From the NCBI GenBank assembly GCA_012735335.1, contig JAAYHO010000273.1, positions 1-22,785 on the forward strand: DNA of 22,785 nucleotides, in the 5' to 3' direction. This stretch comes from Gammaproteobacteria bacterium. Lineage in GTDB: Bacteria; Pseudomonadota; Gammaproteobacteria; Pseudomonadales; Pseudomonadaceae. Below, one piece after another: positions 14,634-22,776 of this stretch. Both the position numbers and the translations under genes were made by a program. The first letter of the stretch is position 1. Each line of letters opens with the position of its first letter. The notes under the pieces were generated by a model. That model did not search any database, was not told the origin of the DNA, and saw only the letters and a list, made by a program, of their open reading frames with translations.

Positions 14634-15107
14634 CGCAATGCGTGCAATCATACGACGCAGAACTCGGGCATGATCGCTTTCGCCGAACATGAATTCGTCC
14701 GGCCTGCCGATTGCCTGTAATTGCCTGCGGCGCAAATGAGCCATACCGCAGGCGCGGCCCAGAGCAATGTCAATGCGTGAGTGATCAAATGGCAGGGTGT
14801 GATAATCCAGACACCACTCGGCAATGAACCGCTCTACCCGGGGCAGCTGAAGCAGTGGCTGGGGGACAGCGACCACCCATTGGACACCGGTACGGTTGAT
14901 CAGTGCTTTGACTTTCTTGAGATTGTCGAGATGCTTGGCCTGCAGGCGCAGCATGCCCAGGTCGCAGCTGGGTATGCCTATATCTTCCAGTCTGGCGTTG
15001 TATATGTCCCATCCGGATGCTTGCAGGTGGGTGCCCAGGGAGATGCACTCATCACAGGGATCAACCAGTAGAAGTCGGCGAGGCCGGATTGAGGAGGCAT
15101 CTACCAT
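14304..15107 (-). pseudogene. Sigma-54 enhancer-binding regulator, 3'-truncated (VpsR-like receiver + partial AAA+)
   Basis: The 267-residue remnant starts with a response-regulator-like domain (about 10-125) that lacks the usual phosphorylated Asp pattern; DYHTLPFD at 101-108 and GRACGMAHL recall VpsR-type regulators. The sigma-54 AAA+ domain follows: GESGSGKE (Walker A, 168-175), GAFTGA (sigma-54 contact, 215-220), TLLLDEIG (Walker B, 235-242), [20 protein letters not shown] stop occurs just where other family members continue into VDVRVIAAT. Sensor I, sensor II, the arginine finger and the Fis-type DNA-binding helix-turn-helix are all missing, so ATPase function and DNA binding are lost. 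I used the ATG at 15107 (AGGTGG upstream) rather than 15176. It is convergent with the sigma-54-driven operon and was probably its activator. Confidence 0.8.
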
Positions 15108-15277
15108 GAGGCCACCTTTGTTGTATGTGGGGATGAATGTAATCAAACTACCAAGACCATATCTTTTTTGTAGCATTATTTTGTCGCTGGCGACGAGCGG
15201 CTGAAAATGTCGTCAAAATGATGGCGGATCGGTCCTGCAAGAACAGGCGATGTCAGGGGTAACCACAGGAGAAACTG

Positions 15278-16801
15278 ATGCTTTTCAATGGACATACCGA
15301 GCTGCTGATTATCGCAGGGGCATTATTCAGTGGATGGGTTGTCACTGGCTGGGTTTTGCTGAGACGCAATCGGGCGCTGGGTATGCAGCTCGCCGAGCAG
15401 GAGGCTGCGCAGCGTAACGGGGAGCTGCACCTGCAGCATCTGCGGCAGTCACTTGACACACTTGCTCAGGAAAAGGACCGGCTGGAACAGAGATTTCAGG
15501 ACAGCGAACGCCGTGCTCAGGAATGGCAGCGGCGCGGCGAACGGCTCAGTGTGTTGGCTGGTGAACAGCAGCGTCAGCGCGAGCAACTGCACAACGAGCG
15601 CCAGACCCTTGAGGAACGCCTGCAGCAACTGCAGCAGCGCCATGAGGAGCTGCGGGTTGAACACTCCACCCTGCAGAGCACCCTGCAGCACCGCCAGCAG
15701 CACTTCGACGAGCAGCAGCAACTGCTCAGGGAAAGCCGCGAACAGCTCAAGCTGGAGTTCGAGCAATTGGCCGGGCGCATCTTCGAGGCCAAGGGGCAGA
15801 CCTTTACCCAGACCAGCCAGCAGTCCCTTGATGCATTGCTCAAGCCCTTCCGCGAGCAGATCGACCAATTCCGCAGCAAGGTGGAGGATATCCATCACAA
15901 GGACACCCAGCAGCAGGCGGCGCTGACCCAGGAGCTGTTGCAGCTCAAGCAGCTGAACCAGCAGATCACCCGGGAAGCCCATGATCTGAGCACCGCTCTG
16001 CGCGGGCAGAAGAAGACCCAGGGCAACTGGGGCGAGCTGATTCTGGAGAACGTGCTGGAGCGTTCCGGCCTGCGCGCTGGTATCGATTTCAAGCGCGAAG
16101 TCAGCCTGCTGGCCAGTGACGGCCAGCGCCAGCGCCCCGACGTGCTGGTCTATCTGCCCCAGGACAAGCACCTGATCATCGATGCCAAGGTCTCGCTGAA
16201 CGCCTATACCCGCTATATCAACAGTGAGGATGAGACCGAGCGGCAGCTGGCGCTGGCCGAGCATGTGCAGGCCTTCAGCCAGCGGATCCGTGAACTGTCC
16301 GACCGCAACTACTTTGACCTGCCGAGTCTCAACGCCCCGGAAATGGTGTTCATGTTCGTGCCCATCGAGTCGGCCTTTGTCGAAGCTCTCAAGGCTGATG
16401 AGAGCCTGTTCCAGAAGGCCATCGAGCAGAATGTGCTGGTGGCCACGCCGACCACGCTGTTGACCAGTCTGAATATCGTCCGGCAACTCTGGCGCTTCGA
16501 GGATCAGAACCGACACACCGCTGAACTGGCGGAACGGGCAGGGCGCATCCATGACAAACTGCGCACCTTCCTCGGCAGCATGGACAGTATCGGCAGCAGT
16601 CTGGAGCGGGCTACCGAAGCCTGGCAACGGGCCTGCAGTCAACTGGTCAGCGGTCGCGGCAACCTGGTCAAGCAGATCAACGACTTCAAGGAGCTGGGGG
16701 TGTCAGTCAAGTCCGAGCTGGGGGAGCACTGGACCGAGCGAGCGGAGCTGGAGCTGGGAGTGGATGAGGCGCTGATGGGGTCAGATAAGGCAGATCGGTA
16801 A
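15278..16801 (+). CDS. rmuC: RmuC family DNA recombination protein
   Basis: A 507-residue RmuC protein, a putative nuclease that limits recombination at inverted repeats. It has an N-terminal membrane anchor (about 8-28), a long coiled coil (about 35-240, very rich in Gln/Glu/Arg) and a C-terminal PD-(D/E)XK-like domain. In that domain GNWGE (Glu253), RPDVLVYLP (Asp288) and IIDAKVSLNAY (Asp302, Lys304) supply the expected acidic and lysine residues. The ATG at 15278 has AGGAG at 15267-15271 with ideal spacing. The last codons (MGSDKADR) and the TAA stop lie inside a palindrome at 16777-16820, so the C terminus may have been altered by a repeat element. It is convergent with rnk. The 170-bp region before it, shared with the regulator remnant, shows no clear promoter. 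Confidence 0.93.
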   Translation: MLFNGHTELLIIAGALFSGWVVTGWVLLRRNRALGMQLAEQEAAQRNGELHLQHLRQSLDTLAQEKDRLEQRFQDSERRAQEWQRRGERLSVLAGEQQRQREQLHNERQTLEERLQQLQQRHEELRVEHSTLQSTLQHRQQHFDEQQQLLRESREQLKLEFEQLAGRIFEAKGQTFTQTSQQSLDALLKPFREQIDQFRSKVEDIHHKDTQQQAALTQELLQLKQLNQQITREAHDLSTALRGQKKTQGNWGELILENVLERSGLRAGIDFKREVSLLASDGQRQRPDVLVYLPQDKHLIIDAKVSLNAYTRYINSEDETERQLALAEHVQAFSQRIRELSDRNYFDLPSLNAPEMVFMFVPIESAFVEALKADESLFQKAIEQNVLVATPTTLLTSLNIVRQLWRFEDQNRHTAELAERAGRIHDKLRTFLGSMDSIGSSLERATEAWQRACSQLVSGRGNLVKQINDFKELGVSVKSELGEHWTERAELELGVDEALMGSDKADR

Positions 16802-16820
16802 GGGACGCTGATCTGACCCC
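16777..16820. repeat. Palindrome with GGGGTCAGAT arms across the rmuC stop
   Basis: GGGGTCAGAT (16777-16786) and ATCTGACCCC (16811-16820) are perfect 10-bp inverted arms separated by 24 bp, with the rmuC TAA (16799-16801) in the loop. GGGGTCAGA-type arms recur in dispersed palindromic elements of many proteobacteria, so this may be a REP/MITE-like element, which would also act as a bidirectional terminator for rmuC and rnk. No second copy is in the window. Confidence 0.5.
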
Positions 16821-16827
16821 TTGGCAA

Positions 16828-17235
16828 TCAGAGGTGGAAGTCGCCGTTGGCTTCCGGCTGGTACTCGATGTCGATGATCTTGAGCTTCAGCGGGCGACCA
16901 CTGGGGCCTTTCCAGTCGATGCTCTGGCCTTTTTTCAGGCCGAGCAGGGCGATGCCTACCGGTGCCAGGACCGAGATGGCGCCTTCGGCACCGGCCTTGT
17001 CGGGGTACACCAGCGTCAGCACCATCTCGCGGCCGCTGGTCTCATCGGCAAAGCGCACCCGTGAATTCATGGTGATCACGTCCGCACCCACGCGGTCATG
17101 CCCCACAACCTTGGCGCGCTGGATCTCGTTTTCGAGAGCGTCCAGCAGGTCGACGGGCCCGTCCAACGAATTCAATACCTCATCCAGACGTTGGATATCC
17201 AGGCGGGTGAGCACGATTGAGGGGGATTTGCTCAT
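16828..17235 (-). CDS. rnk: Nucleoside diphosphate kinase regulator Rnk (GreA/GreB family)
   Basis: A 135-residue protein, the size of Escherichia coli Rnk. An N-terminal short coiled-coil domain (about 10-50) precedes the GreA/GreB C-terminal domain: DVITMNSRVRFADE, LTLVYPDKA, SVLAPVGIALLGLKKGQSIDW and the ending IDIEYQPEANGDFHL. It binds RNA polymerase near the secondary channel and in enterics and Pseudomonas affects nucleoside diphosphate kinase and alginate production. Start choice is uncertain: ATG at 17235 gives the family length but its AAGGAG (17250-17255) is 14 nt away; ATG at 17247 adds MLFA but is only 2 nt from the same site. I prefer 17235 by homology. Confidence 0.92.
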   Translation of the reverse strand: MSKSPSIVLTRLDIQRLDEVLNSLDGPVDLLDALENEIQRAKVVGHDRVGADVITMNSRVRFADETSGREMVLTLVYPDKAGAEGAISVLAPVGIALLGLKKGQSIDWKGPSGRPLKLKIIDIEYQPEANGDFHL

Positions 17236-17453
17236 GGCGAACAGCATTGCTCCTTGTCTAAAACAATCAATGTGAAAAATGAAAACGGTAAACGGGAAAA
17301 ACTGCAAAGAAGGAAGCCGACAGGACGTCGGTATGGATAGACAGTACCAGAATGTAATCTTCTTGCAAGGCCTGTGTCCAGCAGCCACAGGAGCATGGCC
17401 CTGTGGTATCCAGACGTTTAGACTGTGCGGGTAGACCAAGGAGGCTGACACTG
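17236..17453. other. Intergenic region between rnk and the TAXI-protein gene
   Basis: This 218-bp divergent spacer is A+T-rich near rnk. It contains two small hairpins, CCGAC-N5-GTCGG (17317-17331) and CCACAG-N10-CTGTGG (17385-17406). Both promoters should lie here, but no good -35/-10 match stands out. Confidence 0.4.
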
Positions 17454-18809
17454 ATGAATGGGGTAAAACAGGCGGCGCTGTTTGTGCGCACCAATCTATG
17501 GATAGTGCCGCTGGCGTTGCTGTTGGCCTGGGCTCTGTTCCGTTTTCTGGACCCGGCACCGCCCCGGCATCTGGTGATGACCACCGGGGGTGAAAGCGGC
17601 GGTTATCACCAGTTCGGATTGCAGCTGAAGGAACGCCTGGCCGAGGATGGGCTGGAGCTGGAAGTGCGCAGCAGCAGCGGTTCGGTGGAGAACCTGCAGC
17701 GCCTGACCGAGGGCCGTGTGCAGCTCGGCCTGATCCAGAGCGGCACCACCAGCCTGCTGGAATCTGAACAGCTGGAGGGGCTGGAAAGCCTGGGGGCCAT
17801 CTACCATGAGCCCCTGTGGTTGTTCCAGCGCCGTGATGCAGGAATCTCCCGGCTCAGTGATCTGGATGGCCGCCGGGTGTCGGTCGGCAGCGAAGGCAGC
17901 GGTACCTGGGGGGTGGTACGCAGTATCTTCAGCCAGCTGGGCGGACAACTCGGCGAGCAGAACATCGCCAGCGGCGACTGGCAGCAGCTGTCCGGCAGCG
18001 CCTCGGCCAAGGCATTGCGTGCAGGTGAGCTGGATGCGGCGTTCTTCGTGCTGCCGGTCAATAACAGCACTGTTACCCAGCTGCTGGCTGATCCCGGGGT
18101 GGAAATGGTCAATCTCAGCCAGGTGGAGGCGCTGGCTGCGCGGCTGAGCTTTCTCGATCGGCTGGTGGTGCCCGAGGGCTTGCTGGATCTGCAGCGCAAT
18201 ATTCCCGAGCAGCGTACCGAGCTGCTGTCTCCGGTGGCGACTCTGGTGATCAACGAGGACTTTCATCCGGCGCTGGCTTCGCTGATCCTGCGTGCCAGCA
18301 GCGAGGTACTGCGCGACGGCAGCGTGCTGGACCCGCCGGGGCAGTTTCCGGCGGCCACACCAGCCGAGTTGCCGCTGAGCGCCGAGGCGGACTACTACCA
18401 TGAGCGCGGCGTGCCCTTCCTGCAGCGCTATCTGCCGTTCTGGATCGCCTCCATTGTCGATCGTTATGTGGTGCTGCTGATTCCCTTCATCGCCATCATG
18501 CTGCCGTTGGTCAAGAGCATGGGGCCGCTGTATGCCTGGCGCATGCGCGCCCGGGTGTACCGCTGGTATGCCCACCTGCGGCGGGTCGACCGGCTGATCC
18601 ACAAGGGCAGCATAGATCAGGTGCTGGAGCAGGAGATAGACGCGCTGCTGAAGCTTGAGGACGAGCTGACCCAGGTCGATGTGCCGCTGTCCTACGCCCA
18701 TGAGCTGTACAGCCTGCATCTGCACGTCAGCTACATGATCACCCGCCTGCAGCAGATGCGCCCAGGCCAGACGGATGCCGCCGCTGCGGCCCTCGGAACA
18801 CAGGGGTAG
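17454..18809 (+). CDS. Membrane-anchored TAXI-family solute-binding protein
   Basis: A 451-residue protein related to TAXI-type TRAP transporter solute-binding subunits. An N-terminal membrane segment (about 14-32) is followed by the periplasmic binding fold: MTTGGESGGYHQFG at 42-55 (the characteristic TGGxxGxYY-like start), GLIQSGTTS, GRRVSVGSEGSGTW (139-152) and AGELDAAFFVLP. Unlike classical TAXI subunits it has a second membrane segment (about 329-353) and a cytoplasmic tail of about 90 residues with helical, charged sequence. No TRAP permease gene is adjacent, so it may sense or tether rather than feed a transporter. The ATG at 17454 has AAGGAGG at 9 nt. Its stop is 2 bp before moxR, so it heads that operon. 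Confidence 0.85.
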   Translation: MNGVKQAALFVRTNLWIVPLALLLAWALFRFLDPAPPRHLVMTTGGESGGYHQFGLQLKERLAEDGLELEVRSSSGSVENLQRLTEGRVQLGLIQSGTTSLLESEQLEGLESLGAIYHEPLWLFQRRDAGISRLSDLDGRRVSVGSEGSGTWGVVRSIFSQLGGQLGEQNIASGDWQQLSGSASAKALRAGELDAAFFVLPVNNSTVTQLLADPGVEMVNLSQVEALAARLSFLDRLVVPEGLLDLQRNIPEQRTELLSPVATLVINEDFHPALASLILRASSEVLRDGSVLDPPGQFPAATPAELPLSAEADYYHERGVPFLQRYLPFWIASIVDRYVVLLIPFIAIMLPLVKSMGPLYAWRMRARVYRWYAHLRRVDRLIHKGSIDQVLEQEIDALLKLEDELTQVDVPLSYAHELYSLHLHVSYMITRLQQMRPGQTDAAAAALGTQG

Positions 18810-18811
18810 CC

Positions 18812-19729
18812 ATGAAGGACGTGTTGAAACAGGCACTGGAGGCCATCAATCAGGTGCTGCTGGGCAAACCGCAGGCGGTCAAGCTGGCGGTGGCCTGCAT
18901 CCTGGCCCGGGGACACCTGCTGATCGAGGATCTGCCCGGCATGGGCAAGACCACCCTGTCCCAGGCGCTGGCCCGGGTCATGGGGCTGAGCTATCAGCGC
19001 ATCCAGTTCACCAGCGACCTGCTGCCGGGGGATATTCTCGGTACCTCGGTATTCGACCGGGAGTCCGGGGCCTTCGTTTTCCACCCTGGGCCGATCTTTG
19101 CCGAGCTGGTGCTGGCCGACGAGATCAACCGGGCCACGCCCAAGAGCCAGAGCGCGCTGCTGGAGGCGATGGAGGAGGGGCAGGTGACCATCGACGGTGC
19201 TACCCGGCCGCTGCCCGATCCGTTCTTTGTCATTGCCACCCAGAACCCGGCGTCCCAGGGCGGTACCTTTACCCTGCCGGAGTCCCAGCTGGATCGCTTC
19301 CTGATGCGCCTGTCGCTGGGCTATCCGGCTCCGGCGGCGGAGAAGCTGCTGCTGATGGGGGAGACCGGGCGGGCCAGGCTGGACAAGCTGCAACCGGTAC
19401 TGACCCGCCAGCAGCTGATTGCGCTGCAGGGGCTGGTGCCCAAGGTCACCGCCAGCGAGGCGGTGGTGGACTATATCCTGCGGCTGGTGACCCGCACTCG
19501 GGAAAGCCATCTGTGCGCCTGGGGGCTGTCGCCCCGGGCCAGTCTGGGGCTGCTGGCGGCCGCCCGGGCCTGGGCGTTGCTGGAGAACCGCAGCTACGTG
19601 ATTCCCGAAGATGTGCAGGCGGTGCTGCCAGCGGTGGTCAGTCACCGCCTGCGGGCCAGTGATGATCCGGCGGGGCATGGCGGCGGGGCGTTGGCCCAGC
19701 GCCTGCTGACCGAGGTGCCTGCGGTGTGA
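18812..19729 (+). CDS. MoxR family AAA+ ATPase
   Basis: A 305-residue MoxR ATPase, thought to act as a chaperone that assembles or activates partner complexes. Visible: Walker A LPGMGKTT (41-48), DLLPGDILG (about 69-77), Walker B LVLADEINRA (99-108), sensor 1 VIATQNP and the lid domain with LSPRASLGLLAAARAWA. The ATG starts 2 bp after the preceding stop. Its TGA overlaps the next start as GTGA, so moxR and the DUF58 gene are translationally coupled. The moxR-DUF58-transglutaminase order is the standard arrangement in pseudomonads. Confidence 0.93.
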   Translation: MKDVLKQALEAINQVLLGKPQAVKLAVACILARGHLLIEDLPGMGKTTLSQALARVMGLSYQRIQFTSDLLPGDILGTSVFDRESGAFVFHPGPIFAELVLADEINRATPKSQSALLEAMEEGQVTIDGATRPLPDPFFVIATQNPASQGGTFTLPESQLDRFLMRLSLGYPAPAAEKLLLMGETGRARLDKLQPVLTRQQLIALQGLVPKVTASEAVVDYILRLVTRTRESHLCAWGLSPRASLGLLAAARAWALLENRSYVIPEDVQAVLPAVVSHRLRASDDPAGHGGGALAQRLLTEVPAV

Positions 19730-20688
19730 TCAGTCGTCTGGCGGGGCAGTCCAGCGGGCTTTTCCAGCGTTGGCTGAAGCGGCGCATACCGGCTGCCAGC
19801 CAGGTGCAGCTCGATCACCGGCGCATCTTCATCATGCCGACCCGCGCCGGTATGGGGCTGCTGTTGCTGCTGGTGATCATGCTGATCGGTGCGATCAACT
19901 ACCAGAACAGCCTGGTCTACGCGGTGGTGTTCACTCTCGGCGGCCTGTTCTGGGTCGGCCTGCATCATACCTATCGCAATCTGGCCGGGCTGAAACTGCA
20001 TGCCACCGGCAGTCTGCCGGTGTTTGCCGGAGAAGAAGCCCAGCTGGGCATGGCGCTGATTTCCGAGCGTCGGGAACATCAGGCGATTGTCATGCTCTGG
20101 CCGCAGACCGCACGGCGTCAGGTGGATGTGCAGGCCGGGCTGAGCACCACTCTGGCGCTTTATCACCCCACCCAGCACCGGGGCTGGCTGCGCCCCGGTC
20201 GCCTGCGGGTGGAGACCCGCTATCCCCTCGGCTGGTTTGTCGCCTGGAGTCTGCTGGATCTGGACTGGCAGGTGCTGGTCTATCCCAAGCCGATCAATCT
20301 GCCGCTGCCGGGCCGGCGTGGCGGTGGTGAGGGGCAGGGCGATCAGCAACTGGTGGAGGGAGTGGATGACTTTCAGGGGCTGCGTGACTACCAGCCCGGT
20401 GACTCGAAGAAGCGTCTGGACTGGCGCGCCTGGTCCCGGGGCCAGGGACTGCACAGCAAGATCTTCGCCGAACCCCAGCATGACAGCCAGTGGCTGCGGC
20501 TGGATGAAGCCCCCGGCCAGAGCCTCGAACAGCAGCTCGGTTGTCTGGCGGGCTGGGTGCTGCAGCTGGAGCAGCGGCGTCAGCCCTACGGCCTGGAACT
20601 GCCGGGCACGCGTATTCAGCCGTCGGTGGGCGAGGCGCATCAAGCGGCCTGTCTGCGGGCTCTGGCGTTGTACGGGGTGCAGTCATGA
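19726..20688 (+). CDS. DUF58 domain membrane protein (GTG start)
   Basis: A 320-residue protein with two adjacent membrane segments (about 43-59 and 64-80) and a DUF58 domain. Its hallmark is DYQPGDSKKRLDWRAWSR (about 223-240), with the YxPGDxxxxIDWxxxAR pattern. The role is unknown; members travel with MoxR ATPases and may be their membrane clients. The GTG at 19726 overlaps the moxR stop by 4 bp. The stop overlaps the next ATG (20685) as ATGA, so three genes in a row are translationally coupled. Confidence 0.9.
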   Translation: MISRLAGQSSGLFQRWLKRRIPAASQVQLDHRRIFIMPTRAGMGLLLLLVIMLIGAINYQNSLVYAVVFTLGGLFWVGLHHTYRNLAGLKLHATGSLPVFAGEEAQLGMALISERREHQAIVMLWPQTARRQVDVQAGLSTTLALYHPTQHRGWLRPGRLRVETRYPLGWFVAWSLLDLDWQVLVYPKPINLPLPGRRGGGEGQGDQQLVEGVDDFQGLRDYQPGDSKKRLDWRAWSRGQGLHSKIFAEPQHDSQWLRLDEAPGQSLEQQLGCLAGWVLQLEQRRQPYGLELPGTRIQPSVGEAHQAACLRALALYGVQS

Positions 20689-22736
20689 GCGCCAGCCATG
20701 CCCTGATCCCGCGTAACAGCCTGGTGTGGCTGCTGACCGCCCAGATAGTCGCGCTTATCCCGCACCTGCCACGGCTGCCGTTGTGGGTGGCGGCGGTGTG
20801 GCTCGGCTGCGCCCTGTGGCGGGTGCAGATCCAGCGCATGCGCTGGCACTATCCCGGCTGGCTGGTGCAGGTGGTACTGCTGGTGGCTGTAACCCTGGGT
20901 ACCTGGCTGGCCCAGGGCAGCCTGATCGGGCTGGATGCGGCGGTGATGATGCTGCTGTTGCTGTTCATGCTCAAGCTGCTGGAAATGCGCAAGCCCCGGG
21001 ACGCGCTGGTGGTCATCTATCTCGGGCTGTTCATCGTGGCCACCGCGTTCCTGTTCAACCAGAGCATTGCGCTGGCGCTGTTCCAGTGCTTCTCCCTGCT
21101 GATTCTGGTTGCCGCACTGGTCGGCCTGCAGCAGACCCAGGGGCGCAATGATCCGGCCCGGGCCATGCGCACCGCAGGGGTCATGCTGCTGCAGGCGGTG
21201 CCGCTGATGCTGGTGCTGTTCCTGCTGTTTCCACGCATGGGGCCGCTGTGGGCGGTGAATGCGCCGGGCAACCAGGCCCGCACCGGGCTGGCGGAAAGCA
21301 TGACACCGGCGGATGTGGCGGACCTGGCCCGCTCCGGCGAACTGGCCTTTCGGGTCACCTTCGATGGCGCGCCACCACCCCAGCCGTTGCTGTACTGGCG
21401 GGCCATGACCCTGCAGCGCTTCGATGGGCGCAGCTGGAGTCAGTCGCAGCTGAGTGCTGCCAGCGGGGTGGGGCAGTGGCAGGTCAGGGGTGAGCCGCTG
21501 GGTTATCAGGTAGTAACCGGTGCCAGCCATCAGCCCTGGGTGTTCAGTCTGCGCGGGGCCAGCAGCGAGGATGAGCGGCTGGTGCTCAACCGCGACTTCA
21601 TGCTCCAGGCCCGCCGCCCGCTTACCCAGGCCATTGCCTACCGGGCCACTTCCCATCTGGACAGCCTGCTGGAGGCGCGTGGGCTGGAACCGTTGCAGCG
21701 GCGGCTGAATCTGCAGCTGCCGGAGGGCTTCGATCCGCGCAGCCGGTTTTTTGCCGAGCAGTTACGCCGTCAGTACCCGCAGGATGCGGATCTGCTGCAG
21801 GCCCTGCTGCGCCACTTCAACCGCGAGCCCTTTCACTACACCCTGAGGCCGCCGACTCTGGGACGCCACAGCACCGACGAGTTCCTGTTCGACAGCCGCC
21901 GCGGCTTCTGCGCCCACTTCGCCGGCGCCATGACCTTTGTACTGCGTGCGGCGGGGATTCCGGCCCGGGTGGTGGCCGGTTATCAGGGCGGCGAGATCAA
22001 TCCCCGGGGCAATTATGTATTGGTGCACCAGTTCGACGCCCACGCCTGGGTCGAGGCCTGGTTGCCGGGGCAGGGCTGGGTGTCCTTCGATCCGACCTTT
22101 CAGGTGGCCCCCGAGCGCATCGAGGACGGATTGCAGTCGGCCTTGCAAGGGGAGGGCAGCTTTCTCGAGGACTCACCGCTGTCGGTGGTGCGTTATCGCA
22201 ATATCGGCTGGATCAACAACGCCCGATTGTTCTGGGATGACGTCAACTATCAATGGCAGTTGCAGGTGCTGGGCTACCACAGTGACCGGCAGATGGATTT
22301 CTTCCAGCGCTGGTTGGGCACCGCTGACTGGCAGCGCATCGGCCTGATCTCGCTGCTGGCGCTGCTGCTGTGCATGTTGCCGCTGGCCTGGTGGATACTG
22401 CGTCCGGCCTGGCGTGCAGGCAGTCGTCAGCAGCGGGTCTGGCTCAGGCTCAACCGCCGTCTGGCCCGGCTGCAATTGCAGGCCCGCACCGGTGAAGGCC
22501 CCCGCGCCTGGCAGCAGCGCCTGGGCGAGGCGCTGCCCCGCCAGCGCGCTGAGCTGGCGGCCTTCTTCGATGCCTATGTACAGCTCACCTACGCCACCGC
22601 CCCGGGCGTCGGCACCGGGCAGGAGGCCCGTATGCTGGAGCAGCGTCTGAAGACCCTGCTGCGCGCCTTGCCCCGGCGGCGGCCGCCGCGACCGACGCGC
22701 CTGGCAGGCTTGCCGGATGAGGAGCAGGAGCGGTAA
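20685..22736 (+). CDS. tgpA: Inner-membrane transglutaminase TgpA
   Basis: A 683-residue protein matching TgpA of Pseudomonas aeruginosa, reported as essential there. The N-terminal part (about 10-185) has five to six membrane segments. A large periplasmic transglutaminase domain follows with the catalytic triad visible: Cys409 in RRGFCAHFAGAM, His453 in DAHAWVEAW, Asp469 in SFDPTF. A further membrane segment (about 548-566) precedes a cytoplasmic C-terminal helical tail (DUF4129-like). It is thought to modify or cross-link periplasmic or cell-envelope proteins; the substrate is unknown. The ATG at 20685, in the ATGA overlap with the DUF58 gene, is preferred over the upstream in-frame start at 20541, whose extra 48 residues are low-complexity sequence inside the previous gene. 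Confidence 0.94.
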   Translation: MSASHALIPRNSLVWLLTAQIVALIPHLPRLPLWVAAVWLGCALWRVQIQRMRWHYPGWLVQVVLLVAVTLGTWLAQGSLIGLDAAVMMLLLLFMLKLLEMRKPRDALVVIYLGLFIVATAFLFNQSIALALFQCFSLLILVAALVGLQQTQGRNDPARAMRTAGVMLLQAVPLMLVLFLLFPRMGPLWAVNAPGNQARTGLAESMTPADVADLARSGELAFRVTFDGAPPPQPLLYWRAMTLQRFDGRSWSQSQLSAASGVGQWQVRGEPLGYQVVTGASHQPWVFSLRGASSEDERLVLNRDFMLQARRPLTQAIAYRATSHLDSLLEARGLEPLQRRLNLQLPEGFDPRSRFFAEQLRRQYPQDADLLQALLRHFNREPFHYTLRPPTLGRHSTDEFLFDSRRGFCAHFAGAMTFVLRAAGIPARVVAGYQGGEINPRGNYVLVHQFDAHAWVEAWLPGQGWVSFDPTFQVAPERIEDGLQSALQGEGSFLEDSPLSVVRYRNIGWINNARLFWDDVNYQWQLQVLGYHSDRQMDFFQRWLGTADWQRIGLISLLALLLCMLPLAWWILRPAWRAGSRQQRVWLRLNRRLARLQLQARTGEGPRAWQQRLGEALPRQRAELAAFFDAYVQLTYATAPGVGTGQEARMLEQRLKTLLRALPRRRPPRPTRLAGLPDEEQER

Positions 22737-22776
22737 GGTTAGCGGGTTGGATTCCCCTGACGAACAAGGAGCTCAG

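Noticed and set aside
14633..15107. Functional full-length sigma-54 regulator
   Set aside because: The frame stops after Walker B. Both remaining frames past the stop were inspected and neither gives the expected VDVRVIAAT continuation, so it is not a simple frameshift.
15183..15194. GTCGC-TG-GCGAC hairpin upstream of rmuC
   Set aside because: The 2-nt loop cannot form a stable hairpin and there is no supporting regulatory context.
17496..18836. A 446-codon minus-strand frame opposite the TAXI-protein gene
   Set aside because: Shadow frame: Gln/His-rich composition, no ribosome site, and it covers a real gene with signal anchor and binding-fold motifs.
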